Virus record (IMG/VR): IMGVR_UViG_3300032285_004327
Coordinates: 1 to 43,141 of that record
From: a virus
Direction: 5' to 3' (one strand)
DNA length: 43,141 nucleotides
Shown here: piece after piece, positions 16,114-24,999 of the stretch
Position numbering within the stretch: the first letter of the stretch is position 1
How the letters are laid out: every line of letters starts with the position of its first letter
Program-made: the position numbers and the translations under genes
The notes under the pieces: generated by a model
What the model was told of the DNA's origin: nothing
Database searches by the model: none
Seen by the model: only the letters and a program-made list of their open reading frames with translations

Positions 16114-19100
16114 TTACTTCTTCTGTATTTACGTATTTTATTAAAAATCTATCTAAAGCACTTCCACCTCTTTTTAAACCAAAATAGAAGTGATTTGGAG
16201 CACCTACTAAAAATTGAGGATTAAAGTTTTGAGTTGGAATTACGTCTGTTGGTACGTTATTTGAATCAAAGTTTATTAAAGTCCCTCTATAATTAGCAGC
16301 CAAGTTTCCATCCACTTGGAAGTATCTACTAGCATTATTAAATCTATCTAATTTCTGATACTTGTATTGGAAGAATGAATTATTAAACTCACCTGTTGAG
16401 TCAGGGTAGTTTGTTACCCAGTTGTTGTTTTGTGACCCGAAAATAGTTCCGTAATCAGCTGACCATCCATATTCATTAGTTATCCTATTTAGTTTCCACA
16501 AATAAAATGGCACCTCTTGTGTTTTAACGGGGATTTCGGTAAAGTTATATTCTTGTGGGGTATCAATAGTAGCTTGCGGATTCCATATAGTTCTTCTTGG
16601 TGAAATATAATCCCTATCTTGTGTGTTACCCGTTAATAATAAACCAAAGAATGGAAAATTGTTTTCATCTCCCAAAATCACAGGTTGATAAACAGAAGTT
16701 AAAGTTTGTGCATAATTTGAAACACTAAATGGTGAAATTCCAAATTCAGAATTTATTGATATCATTTGAGCGTAATCTGCGTCAACTAATGCAGGTACTG
16801 AACTACTATTGTTGTTTTCCCATCTTTTATTTGTAAAAAAACCTCTTACAGTTGGGTCGTTAGTACCTTCATTAATACCAGGTGTTGATGGTATTAAAAA
16901 TTGTAAAAAGTTAGGATTAACTAAACGGCTTAAAATAAATAAATTAAGAATTTCAGAAACATTATTATAACTTGTAGATTTAATTTTAGAAACAATATAA
17001 CCATCATAGTCATCATTATTTACTAACTCCTGAATGAAATAAGCTTTAGGACCTAAATCTAAAATTGTTGTAGGTGACTGTAAAAATTTATAATTTCCAA
17101 AATCAATAGTGTTACCAAAAGTTGTGTTATTCTTACCAATAAACCCATCGGTTACTGACCAAGGAGAACTTCTATAATAGAAATTATTACTTGTTTCATG
17201 GAAATATATTGTATCTTTACAGAAGATACTATACGGTCTATTATTAGACCCTGCAAATACTCTTTTATTGTTAAACGGATATGCGTATAAAGTACCATTT
17301 ATCCATTGATTTGAAAATGAATGGGAAAAAACATTAAAACACACAGCGTTATTTAACTTAACTCTTTGCGACCATTCAACAATTGACCTAATATCATCAG
17401 GAATAGTCACAATTAATTCTGAAATTAAATTATAACATCCAGTACCATAGTTAAAGAATTTTTTATTACTTGATGTCGGATTCATTAATTCCCTACAATC
17501 AGGTTTTATTGTTGGTACACCATTAACTAATTCATAACATTTTAACATTACCGCTTTTTCACAATCCGCAAGTGAATCAGCAACTTCAGCGTAAGGTAAA
17601 AATTGATTAGTGCTGTCATTAATTGAAAATGCTTGTTGTGTAACATTAGTTAATTCTGATTGTTCACCAGTATCATCATATTGAAAAATTGCAAATGTTG
17701 GATTTTGGTGCATTAAATAACTATTACCCCCATTGATAGATTCAGATGTTGATGTTGGTAATCTGTCAGTTCTAACAACAATTTTACTTTTATTTACTAT
17801 GTTAATGTTTGTAAAAATTGTATACCCATCAGTATTTGAATTTGCAAATGAGTTGGTACTGTTATATGATGGTGAAATAAAACCTTTGTTAGATAAATAA
17901 AACGCTCTACTACAAGGTTCATTAGGTATTGGATTATTTATATTACTACCACATGATTCACATAAATCATCATAAAGTCCACTAACTCCAAAATTTAAAA
18001 AATAAAATGATTGCCCTTCTAAGGTTGAGTAAGGTGAGTTATAGGGTGAATTATAATCAGAAAAATTCCATCGGTTAAATGTTATCACTGTTGTAGTAGG
18101 ACTTGGTATTGGGCAGTTTCCTTGTCCACTACCAGGACAATCATGACTAACATCAAAATAACCGCCCATAAAATTAATGTTCAAATTATTTCTAACATAA
18201 CCCGCCGAAAAATCTAAATATAATGGATTGTAATCATTTGTTGAAAATTGTGGAGGTATTTGACCGGCGGATGAACTTTCTCCAAATGTTGTTCTATCAA
18301 ATGATGAATAGTAATTCATCATGTCAGTTGTATATGGTAAAAATAAATTTTGTGAATATGAAAAAGCGTAGCTATCATAAAACACAGTACCACCATATTG
18401 GTCAGCGTCATTATTGGTGCCTAACTGATTATGTCTTACACAATGATAAGTAAAATATGGATTTGCCTGTAATGGTACATTTAATTTGTAATTACCTTCA
18501 ATATAAAATGAAGGATAATCTAAAATTTGATTTATTGTTGGTAAAGAACCATTTCCATTAACATATCCAACACCACCATAAGGTTGTATTTGGAAAAATG
18601 GTTCCATATATATTCTTTGTTTGACTCTAGGTGAGTGAACGTCAACACCTCTCATTAAAATAACAATTTGATAATCATCAATATTTGATATTAAATCACT
18701 AATTCCTTCAATATTTAAAGGATTATCAAATCTTCTAACTCTTTGTCTATAACAACTAAATGATTCATTCATAGTTGCCCATTCGTAATGAGTCATGTTA
18801 TAATTCCAAAAATCTATAAATTTCGGAGCGGTACCCGATGGGAGTACGTCTGATGCAATTTGCTTATATTCCCCAATAGTCCATCCTGTAATTACTTGGA
18901 AATACTCAACATCTGATGCAAATCCTGTAGTTTTTGGTGATTGAGTAAAGCCAGTCAAGTTATAAACTGTTGCTACAGGCCCAGCAGTTTCAGGATTTGT
19001 CCATCGTACATTTACATGGGATAAATTAATTGTTGTACCAGTGGCATATACTTGTCTTTGTTCTGAAAAATAATTTGGGTCAGTAGACATATCTTTATCT

Positions 19101-21709
19101 TGGAAAGATATTATTCTACCTGTTTGTATTGGTGAAGCTGATGGGTCAATTAATAAAACTGTAAAATTATCTAAATGATATTTTGTTTGAGGGTTATTTA
19201 AACTCGGTTCAACAGAAACTACCATTCTTGTTGAACCATAAAATTGATTGTATTGACCAAAATCATTTTCAACTCCATTACCTGTAAAATATCTTCCTTT
19301 GTTATTCCAAGAATTTAACATCTCAGAAAAAGGTATGCTAGTTGAAAAATGATTATTTGTAATTTGTTTAATATCAGTTTGATTGTTATTTACATTAACT
19401 TCAACTTCAATATCTGCGGTTACAATAGGAAATCTATCATATACAAAGTATTGGTTTGGGTTTACATTTCCAGCATAAATCCCTGAAACATAATCAGATT
19501 CTGTAGTTTCACTTTGATACAAACTAAAATCTGTCGAGTCAATTAAAATACTAGTATTTAATAATGTAAATAAATTAGGTTGACCAACCGCATCAAAATT
19601 AACTCTTTGGTCATCCAATCTACAATTACATCTTTCACATCCATCCTCAGTATAAAGTAATAATGGTAACCCAAGATTTTTAAACGGATTACCTGCAAAT
19701 AAATTACTAACATCTATTGGTGTTGGACATGGTCTTGCCGGTCTATTAAATCTTCTTCTAAACCAATTTAATCCTATACATATACCACGTACAACACTTT
19801 GTACTAACACAATAATACCCGCTAAAATTGGACCAACAATTAACCACAAAAATCCTAAGACATGAGCAACAATCATTAAAATCATTGCAATATATCTAAA
19901 GATTTCAAAGAAGATATTATAAACTATATATGTAAAATTAACTCTAAAAAACGCATCATTAGTTGGGAATTTATTATATTCACCTGTACATTTATCATCT
20001 AAAATATTTTTAATACCTGTTACATTCCATGCTCTTTTTTCACTCACATATCTATCCATCAACTGACTAACAGTATAAACTTTATTATACTGAAGTTCCA
20101 TAAATGTGTCTTCACAATTTATTGCTGATGGTATATTTGCGTAATCTGTCCAATCTAAACTAAATGCATACGATTGTTCAAGTAAAAATCTATCTTCATT
20201 TATTTTTAAAAAATTAATAATAGCATCCGAACCATTATCTATCCTATCATAAACAAAATATAAAGATGGAAAATCTTGTGGGTATATATTTTGTGAAAGA
20301 TATTGAGTACCATCAGAATAAAAAATTTGGAAATTTTCAACATTTAATGTATTAGTTAATCTGTATACTTTATTAGTTTCAGATTCATTCAAATATTGTG
20401 ATAAGTAAATATAGACACCATTGTCGTTTGGGGAATTTGATGGGATATTAACCGAAACAGGTACACCAATTTGTTCATTAAAATTATAATCTAAATAAGG
20501 GTCGTTTGAATCAGTCCATCCGTATTCTTTAACATTGGGAACTAAAAAATATGCTCTTTTAGTTGCTTCAGAAAGTTCGGGCCCTTGTTGCCATTTTACT
20601 TTAAATCTATACTTGCCTTTTGTTGGAATACCAACTTCAGGATTTTGAGTAACTTGTTGATTACCTTCCTCATCAGTATAAACATAATCAAGGTTCATTG
20701 GAACCTCTAATAACCAAGTTCCATTTTCATCAATTACTTTACCACCATTTTCTAATTCAACTTTTTCTAATATCGGTAATCCATTACTATCAGTTCTATA
20801 ACTTTGTCTAATCGCCAATATTTGTCCGGGACCTGAAGTTAAATCACACAAGTCACCCATAGTTTTTGGGATTTTACATTTATCATAAACATTGTTGTAT
20901 CCCAATTTAGTTTCATCAACAGTTGAAACAAGTGAACCCATAAACACAGCAGTCGGTGAAATTGTAACTTGAGCTTCCGCAGTTAAGTCAAAGTCAGTTC
21001 TTGCGATATAATAATCACAAGTTTCTTGTTCACCATAAAATGGAGCAACTTGTACTGTTTTTGATATTGTTACAATTTGTGGTAATTCACTATAATTTTC
21101 AGAAAACTTAAACTGAGCTCCATTAACTTGTGATTCAGTTGCTCTACCAATTCTGATTAAATCCGCAGGTGTAAATGAAAACTCACCAATATCAGACAAG
21201 TCAACTTGCATGAATAAAGTGTGTTGTCCGGGTGGTACACCTAAAATCATAAAGTCACCTGAACCATTTGTGGTAACAACAAACTTAAAATACTTGTCGT
21301 AAACTTGAATTACCGACTTGTTTGTTAAAACATCATTTCTATCAGGGAATGTCCCAACAGGAACGTGTCCAGTGTAAGAGGGTGTGTAAGGTAATAAATT
21401 GTATTTGTAACCATCTTCATTAACGTCATTAATTGTTTTGTATGGGTATAATGTACTAATTACAGTATCATTGATGTCAGCATCGTCTAATGCAATAAAA
21501 ATAGATATTTTAGCGTTAGGTAAACCAAATCCATTGTTACAGAAAACTCTACCAACTACAACACCGTAATCCGCACAAGCTCTTGTGTATACGTCGTTTG
21601 GATTAATTGATAATGATAGTAACTCAAGCGTATCAAAGTTTTGTTCAAGTTTAACCTGAATAACCTTATCAATCCCTAACTCTGTTCTAATTCTATAAGA
21701 TGAAGACAT
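16106..21709 (-). CDS. Giant baseplate-associated protein with internal hydrophobic hairpin, 1867 aa
   Basis: The second-largest protein here. Residues ~49-173 look like a carboxypeptidase-regulatory-like beta-sandwich: VVVGRVFCNNGFGLPNAKIS at the start and NGSGDFMILGVPPGQHTLFM at the end. Residues ~598-646 are strongly hydrophobic (FRYIAMILMIVAHVLGFLWL, then IVGPILAGIIVLVQSVVRGI) and end at a basic RRRFNRPARP stretch, the look of a two-helix membrane hairpin. A cysteine cluster C691-x2-C694-x-C696 follows. The last ~1100 residues are Asn/Tyr/Ser-rich beta structure that I do not recognise. It directly follows gp6, so it is likely part of the baseplate or its periphery. Structural role by context is fairly safe; the function of the hairpin is unknown. 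Confidence 0.68.
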   Translation of the reverse strand: MSSSYRIRTELGIDKVIQVKLEQNFDTLELLSLSINPNDVYTRACADYGVVVGRVFCNNGFGLPNAKISIFIALDDADINDTVISTLYPYKTINDVNEDGYKYNLLPYTPSYTGHVPVGTFPDRNDVLTNKSVIQVYDKYFKFVVTTNGSGDFMILGVPPGQHTLFMQVDLSDIGEFSFTPADLIRIGRATESQVNGAQFKFSENYSELPQIVTISKTVQVAPFYGEQETCDYYIARTDFDLTAEAQVTISPTAVFMGSLVSTVDETKLGYNNVYDKCKIPKTMGDLCDLTSGPGQILAIRQSYRTDSNGLPILEKVELENGGKVIDENGTWLLEVPMNLDYVYTDEEGNQQVTQNPEVGIPTKGKYRFKVKWQQGPELSEATKRAYFLVPNVKEYGWTDSNDPYLDYNFNEQIGVPVSVNIPSNSPNDNGVYIYLSQYLNESETNKVYRLTNTLNVENFQIFYSDGTQYLSQNIYPQDFPSLYFVYDRIDNGSDAIINFLKINEDRFLLEQSYAFSLDWTDYANIPSAINCEDTFMELQYNKVYTVSQLMDRYVSEKRAWNVTGIKNILDDKCTGEYNKFPTNDAFFRVNFTYIVYNIFFEIFRYIAMILMIVAHVLGFLWLIVGPILAGIIVLVQSVVRGICIGLNWFRRRFNRPARPCPTPIDVSNLFAGNPFKNLGLPLLLYTEDGCERCNCRLDDQRVNFDAVGQPNLFTLLNTSILIDSTDFSLYQSETTESDYVSGIYAGNVNPNQYFVYDRFPIVTADIEVEVNVNNNQTDIKQITNNHFSTSIPFSEMLNSWNNKGRYFTGNGVENDFGQYNQFYGSTRMVVSVEPSLNNPQTKYHLDNFTVLLIDPSASPIQTGRIISFQDKDMSTDPNYFSEQRQVYATGTTINLSHVNVRWTNPETAGPVATVYNLTGFTQSPKTTGFASDVEYFQVITGWTIGEYKQIASDVLPSGTAPKFIDFWNYNMTHYEWATMNESFSCYRQRVRRFDNPLNIEGISDLISNIDDYQIVILMRGVDVHSPRVKQRIYMEPFFQIQPYGGVGYVNGNGSLPTINQILDYPSFYIEGNYKLNVPLQANPYFTYHCVRHNQLGTNNDADQYGGTVFYDSYAFSYSQNLFLPYTTDMMNYYSSFDRTTFGESSSAGQIPPQFSTNDYNPLYLDFSAGYVRNNLNINFMGGYFDVSHDCPGSGQGNCPIPSPTTTVITFNRWNFSDYNSPYNSPYSTLEGQSFYFLNFGVSGLYDDLCESCGSNINNPIPNEPCSRAFYLSNKGFISPSYNSTNSFANSNTDGYTIFTNINIVNKSKIVVRTDRLPTSTSESINGGNSYLMHQNPTFAIFQYDDTGEQSELTNVTQQAFSINDSTNQFLPYAEVADSLADCEKAVMLKCYELVNGVPTIKPDCRELMNPTSSNKKFFNYGTGCYNLISELIVTIPDDIRSIVEWSQRVKLNNAVCFNVFSHSFSNQWINGTLYAYPFNNKRVFAGSNNRPYSIFCKDTIYFHETSNNFYYRSSPWSVTDGFIGKNNTTFGNTIDFGNYKFLQSPTTILDLGPKAYFIQELVNNDDYDGYIVSKIKSTSYNNVSEILNLFILSRLVNPNFLQFLIPSTPGINEGTNDPTVRGFFTNKRWENNNSSSVPALVDADYAQMISINSEFGISPFSVSNYAQTLTSVYQPVILGDENNFPFFGLLLTGNTQDRDYISPRRTIWNPQATIDTPQEYNFTEIPVKTQEVPFYLWKLNRITNEYGWSADYGTIFGSQNNNWVTNYPDSTGEFNNSFFQYKYQKLDRFNNASRYFQVDGNLAANYRGTLINFDSNNVPTDVIPTQNFNPQFLVGAPNHFYFGLKRGGSALDRFLIKYVNTEEVIE

Positions 21710-21721
21710 GTGTGTTTTTTA

Positions 21722-21728
21722 ATAAATA
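21722..21728 (-). promoter_or_regulatory. TATTTAT box before the 1867-aa gene
   Basis: Coding-strand ACTATTTATTAAA, 12 bases before the ATG at 21709, in the 51-base spacer after gp6. It is flanked by GTGTG and CACAC, which could pair as a weak 5-bp stem with the box in the loop. The ACTATTTAT phrase also occurs before the stalked adhesin at 6371. Confidence 0.4.
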
Positions 21729-21760
21729 GTTTACACACGATTTTCAAAAAATAAATGATG

Positions 21761-23632
21761 TTAACTGAAATTAACCGTTGTCAGATTTTTAACAGACACT
21801 TTAATGTCCTTATCAGGAAATCTCACATTGAAGATTTGATTTGGTTCTGCGTAAATTGTGTCTTCAATTAGTTTAATTTCTTTTGTAGTTGTATTAGAAT
21901 AAGATTGTGAAACTTGTGATGATGAGTATAATCCACCAACTCTATTGTATACATTTATTGATGCTACAGTAATGACACCTTCCTCACTTTGTATTAAAGC
22001 TCTTAATTGTGATATATAAAGATTTTCACCCATTCCTCTATTACTTGGACTCATGTAGGTGTTAATCTTCGAGATTATATTTGAAATCACAACTCCTTGA
22101 TTTTGTGAACTATTAAGAACTATATAAATGTCAAATGCTAAGTCAATTACTTGAGCCGAAAGAATTTGAATATAATCATTCATCATTCTGTAATTTGACA
22201 AATAAGTTGCAACATTATTTTTAATTGTGTTAGACACTACTTCAGTCAAAGCTCCTGTGGAGTCATACGATAAAATTTGAACATTTATTTTGTTATCAAC
22301 TTCAGTAATTGCAACTTTAGCAGGTGCCCCAAATCTTGAAGGCATTTTTCGAATAATCGCTTCATAGTCATTAATTGTTACCGCTCTGTTTTGAGCTGCA
22401 AAGTTGAATGTTATTAAATTTCTAATTTCTTCAACACTCGGGTAATTTGCCCCTCCAATTGCGGGTAATGGATTATTACAAGTTAAAGAATTAATTACTG
22501 CGGTAACTTTATTTTGGTCACTACCGTAAACATTAAAATTAACAGTTCCAAGTTGTGTAATTGAACCAGGTCCAAGATTACTCACTAATCCGCCTCCAAC
22601 ACGATATTGGACAAATAATGTTGAGTTACCTTTAAGTGTTGAACCTAAAGAATAGTTATTTTGATATTTTGAAATGTCTAATGGTGTACCATTTCTTGTA
22701 AACTGTCTTAGTAAGTCATCTGATGATGTGTTTCCACCACCAAAGGTTAATTTTAAAAATCCTTGTGGGGTATACTCGGTAATAAACTTTTGATTTGTTT
22801 TATAATAACGACCAACTTTAATACCTGTTTCATCTTGTGGTTTTGTTGGGTCTTCGATAAAAATACTGTCTTGAGCTAAAGCTTCAACTTCAAACCACTT
22901 ATTAGTTAAATTTGTAGTATCCATAAACTCTTGAGCCGAAGGAATATTGTTGTAATTTGTTCCGTCTTTTAAAATTACTCCAGTCACCCCCAACACGTTT
23001 TTTTCAGGTAAGAAAAATTCAAAAAATGGTCTTGTTTCAGGAGTGTTAATTATTCTTTTGAATACTTTTGTAATACCATTAATAACAACTTCTCTTTTTG
23101 TAATCGTATAGTTAATAAGGATATTATTTGCGTCAAAGTTTGGAATTACAGTTCTATTAACAATACCTTCATTATTAAAGTCATTACCAAAATCAACATC
23201 GTACAAAGTTTCAAAAGTTTGTCCCGCCCCAATTACCTGACTACCTTTGGCCAAAATACCAAAGTAAGCAGAATCAGGTGGTTGTAATGTCCCTGTGTTT
23301 GATTGTACTGCCGGAGCGTCACCCAATGCGGGAACTTGAATTGAAAAATCAACCAACGAAATTGATGGTCGCATCCCCGGAATTTTAAGTCCGTAAGTTC
23401 TTGCAATGTTATAAAGTGAACTTGGTTGTTGAGCAAATTGTAAAACAGTTTCTTGTAAACTTCTATCAATGTGATAATTTAAGTTATCAGTAACCGCAGC
23501 ATTTAAATCAAGTAAAACAGAAAAAACAGATGCATCATTTACGTTTTGAATTAAATCAGGATAATAAGTTCTAACATAGTTTATTAACTCTAATCTAATT
23601 GCCTGAAAATCTCTTGTAGTATATGATATCAT
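21761..23632 (-). CDS. 6: Baseplate wedge protein, gp6 / baseplate J-like
   Basis: A 623-residue protein (T4 gp6 is about 660). The N-terminus SYTTRDFQAIRLELINYVRT, followed by a segment with DASVFSVLLDLNAAVTDNLN, is typical of T4 gp6-type proteins. The middle has the NYPSVEEIRNLITFNFAAQN and RAVTINDYEAIIRKM pattern found in the Baseplate_J-like region of contractile tails. Known role: dimers of gp6 form the inner ring of the wedge that holds the baseplate together and opens on contraction. It starts 4 bases after the stop of gp25, the usual neighbour. Confidence 0.88.
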   Translation of the reverse strand: MISYTTRDFQAIRLELINYVRTYYPDLIQNVNDASVFSVLLDLNAAVTDNLNYHIDRSLQETVLQFAQQPSSLYNIARTYGLKIPGMRPSISLVDFSIQVPALGDAPAVQSNTGTLQPPDSAYFGILAKGSQVIGAGQTFETLYDVDFGNDFNNEGIVNRTVIPNFDANNILINYTITKREVVINGITKVFKRIINTPETRPFFEFFLPEKNVLGVTGVILKDGTNYNNIPSAQEFMDTTNLTNKWFEVEALAQDSIFIEDPTKPQDETGIKVGRYYKTNQKFITEYTPQGFLKLTFGGGNTSSDDLLRQFTRNGTPLDISKYQNNYSLGSTLKGNSTLFVQYRVGGGLVSNLGPGSITQLGTVNFNVYGSDQNKVTAVINSLTCNNPLPAIGGANYPSVEEIRNLITFNFAAQNRAVTINDYEAIIRKMPSRFGAPAKVAITEVDNKINVQILSYDSTGALTEVVSNTIKNNVATYLSNYRMMNDYIQILSAQVIDLAFDIYIVLNSSQNQGVVISNIISKINTYMSPSNRGMGENLYISQLRALIQSEEGVITVASINVYNRVGGLYSSSQVSQSYSNTTTKEIKLIEDTIYAEPNQIFNVRFPDKDIKVSVKNLTTVNFS

Positions 23633-23636
23633 AGTT

Positions 23637-24089
23637 TTATATATTAATAATTACAAACCCCGGTGTATTAAATACATTATTTGTAATATTATAATTTATT
23701 CTTACTTTAGCAGTGTACTCAACCTCAGGAGTATTAGTAAAATTAAATTCATTTGCTGACTCGTTATTCATTTGTAAACTGTCTTGAGCAACAATTGCAG
23801 GTTCAATTTTAACTGAAGTAATTGTTAATCCCGGTATATAAGTTTCAACCGCTTCTTTTATTTCTGTTTCTATTTGGTCAAAAGTAGGACTGTCAAGTGG
23901 TTCAAAAATAAACTCATACAATCTTGTCCCAAAGTTTGGCATAAAGTATCTACTACCTTTTCTTGTAAGTAATAAATGTATTAAACTACTTCTAATTTCT
24001 TCTTCAGTCGTATCTGATAAATCCAAAAACTTACCATTCAATGAATCTTTAAAAGGAAAAGTAATACCGTATGTTACACCATTTGCCAT
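23637..24089 (-). CDS. 25: Baseplate wedge protein, gp25-like
   Basis: A 150-residue protein of the GPW/gp25 family (T4 gp25 has 132 residues). It shows the family hallmarks: GITFPF near the start, a helix with EEEIRSSLIHLLLTRKGSRY, then MPNFGTRLYEFIFEPL, and a final strand region with GLTITSVKIEP. Known role: connects the wedge to the first sheath ring and may help nucleate the sheath. It is the first gene after a terminator and carries a TATTTATT box 5 bases before its ATG, so it probably begins the structural transcription unit that continues through gp6 to the adhesins. Confidence 0.9.
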   Translation of the reverse strand: MANGVTYGITFPFKDSLNGKFLDLSDTTEEEIRSSLIHLLLTRKGSRYFMPNFGTRLYEFIFEPLDSPTFDQIETEIKEAVETYIPGLTITSVKIEPAIVAQDSLQMNNESANEFNFTNTPEVEYTAKVRINYNITNNVFNTPGFVIINI

Positions 24090-24094
24090 ATTAA

Positions 24095-24101
24095 ATAAAT
24101 A
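24095..24101 (-). promoter_or_regulatory. TATTTAT box before gp25
   Basis: Coding-strand GTATTTATTTAAT ending at the ATG of gp25, located just after the terminator at 24113-24137. A box between a terminator and the first gene of a module is where a promoter would be expected, although the 5-base distance to the ATG would leave almost no leader. Confidence 0.4.
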
Positions 24102-24112
24102 CTCTGAAATAA

Positions 24113-24137
24113 AAAATCCGAACTTAGTCCGGATTTT
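24113..24137 (-). terminator. Intrinsic terminator after the flavin reductase gene
   Basis: Coding-strand arms AAAATCCGGAC and GTTCGGATTTT flank a TAA loop, giving an 11-bp stem with one G-T pair, and the run of T continues past the stem. It lies 24 bases beyond the reductase stop and separates the replication/nucleotide region from gp25. Confidence 0.8.
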
Positions 24138-24161
24138 ATTATTAAGGTGTTAATATTAAAT

Positions 24162-24929
24162 TTACAAACCCATATCGTCAATGAATTTTTTGTGGGATTT
24201 TTTGTAAGAAGATTTGCTTTCGTCATAAACATCAGTAGTATACTGCCAATTCCAATATAGTTTCTTATTAGGTTCAAATCCATAGAACTCATGAACTTTC
24301 ATTTGAGTTTTAGTTACATCCTCACCATTCCAGTTTTGACCAACACAAATAAATCCTGTTTCAATACCTTCAACTATATTTTTTTCACCTAAAGTATTGT
24401 GTCTATTTTCAATCCAAGTTAATCTTTCAATTAAATTTTGATAGAACATATTTGCCTGTCCCCATCTTACAGAACTAAAAAATACCACAGCATCAGCTTC
24501 AAAAAGTTCCTTAGATATTTTCCAAAGTTCATCAGTTTTATTATTTAAACTAGCCCAACATCTATGATACCCTGAAGGATTTTTCTTATCATCTTTAAGT
24601 AATGCTTTTAAAAGTCCACAACTGTTACCATCCTCTCTTGACACATTTCCTTCACAAGGAAATATCTTTAACTCTGAAACATCAATGAATACTGACTTAT
24701 CACCAAGCACCTCATTTAAGTACATTGCTAATATTTTTGATTTAGGAACATCAATATTTTTGGGGTCCCAATTATGTCTATTTGAACAACTTAATAATAA
24801 AACTTTCTTTTTCTTTTTTAAGATGTCTAAAGTTTGTTTTAACTTTTTTTCACCTCCCTCTTGAACCATGTTCTCCGAGAGCATCATTTTTCTTATTTTT
24901 TCAATTTCTTCTTGTATGATATTAGACAT
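24162..24929 (-). CDS. NAD(P)H-dependent FMN reductase-like flavoprotein
   Basis: A 255-residue protein if started at the ATG at 24929. The longer version from 24983 would begin inside the nrdA terminator, so I reject it. Residues ~40-70 start a flavodoxin-like fold (KKKKVLLLSCSNRHNWDP, where family members have a phosphate-binding loop). The later segment EADAVVFFSSVRWGQANMFY with NLIERLTW matches the A-D-A-x-x-x-x-S-P-V-x-W-G signature of NADPH-dependent FMN reductases, here with S-V-R-W-G. A helical N-terminal extension of ~35 residues precedes the fold. Several cysteines (PCEG, SCGLL, HRCW) could be redox-active. Inference: an auxiliary electron-transfer flavoprotein, perhaps serving the adjacent ribonucleotide reductase. 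It is flanked by terminators on both sides and has a TATTTAT box 4 bases before the start, so it may be expressed on its own. Confidence 0.72.
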   Translation of the reverse strand: MSNIIQEEIEKIRKMMLSENMVQEGGEKKLKQTLDILKKKKKVLLLSCSNRHNWDPKNIDVPKSKILAMYLNEVLGDKSVFIDVSELKIFPCEGNVSREDGNSCGLLKALLKDDKKNPSGYHRCWASLNNKTDELWKISKELFEADAVVFFSSVRWGQANMFYQNLIERLTWIENRHNTLGEKNIVEGIETGFICVGQNWNGEDVTKTQMKVHEFYGFEPNKKLYWNWQYTTDVYDESKSSYKKSHKKFIDDMGL

Positions 24930-24933
24930 AATA

Positions 24934-24940
24934 ATAAATA
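24934..24940 (-). promoter_or_regulatory. TATTTAT box before the flavin reductase
   Basis: Coding-strand GTATTTATTATT directly ahead of the ATG at 24929, downstream of the nrdA terminator. This again places the box between a terminator and an isolated gene. Confidence 0.38.
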
Positions 24941-24952
24941 CATCTTTAAATG

Positions 24953-24976
24953 AAAAATCCCGACCTAGCTCGGGAT
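24953..24976 (-). terminator. Intrinsic terminator after nrdA
   Basis: Coding-strand ATCCCGA-GCTAGG-TCGGGAT followed by TTTT: a 7-bp stem with five G/C-containing base pairs, six-base loop and U-tract, 24 bases beyond the nrdA stop codon. Confidence 0.82.
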
Positions 24977-24999
24977 AACACATCGGATATTGTTAGTTA

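Noticed and set aside
21705-21745. GTGTG/CACAC pairing before the 1867-residue gene as a terminator
   Set aside because: Only 5 bp with a 19-base loop and no U-tract after it; too weak to call.
24930-24983. Longer 273-residue form of the flavin reductase starting at 24983
   Set aside because: Its first 18 codons overlap the nrdA terminator hairpin and spell no family sequence. The ATG at 24929 has a clean spacer and fits the helical N-terminus.
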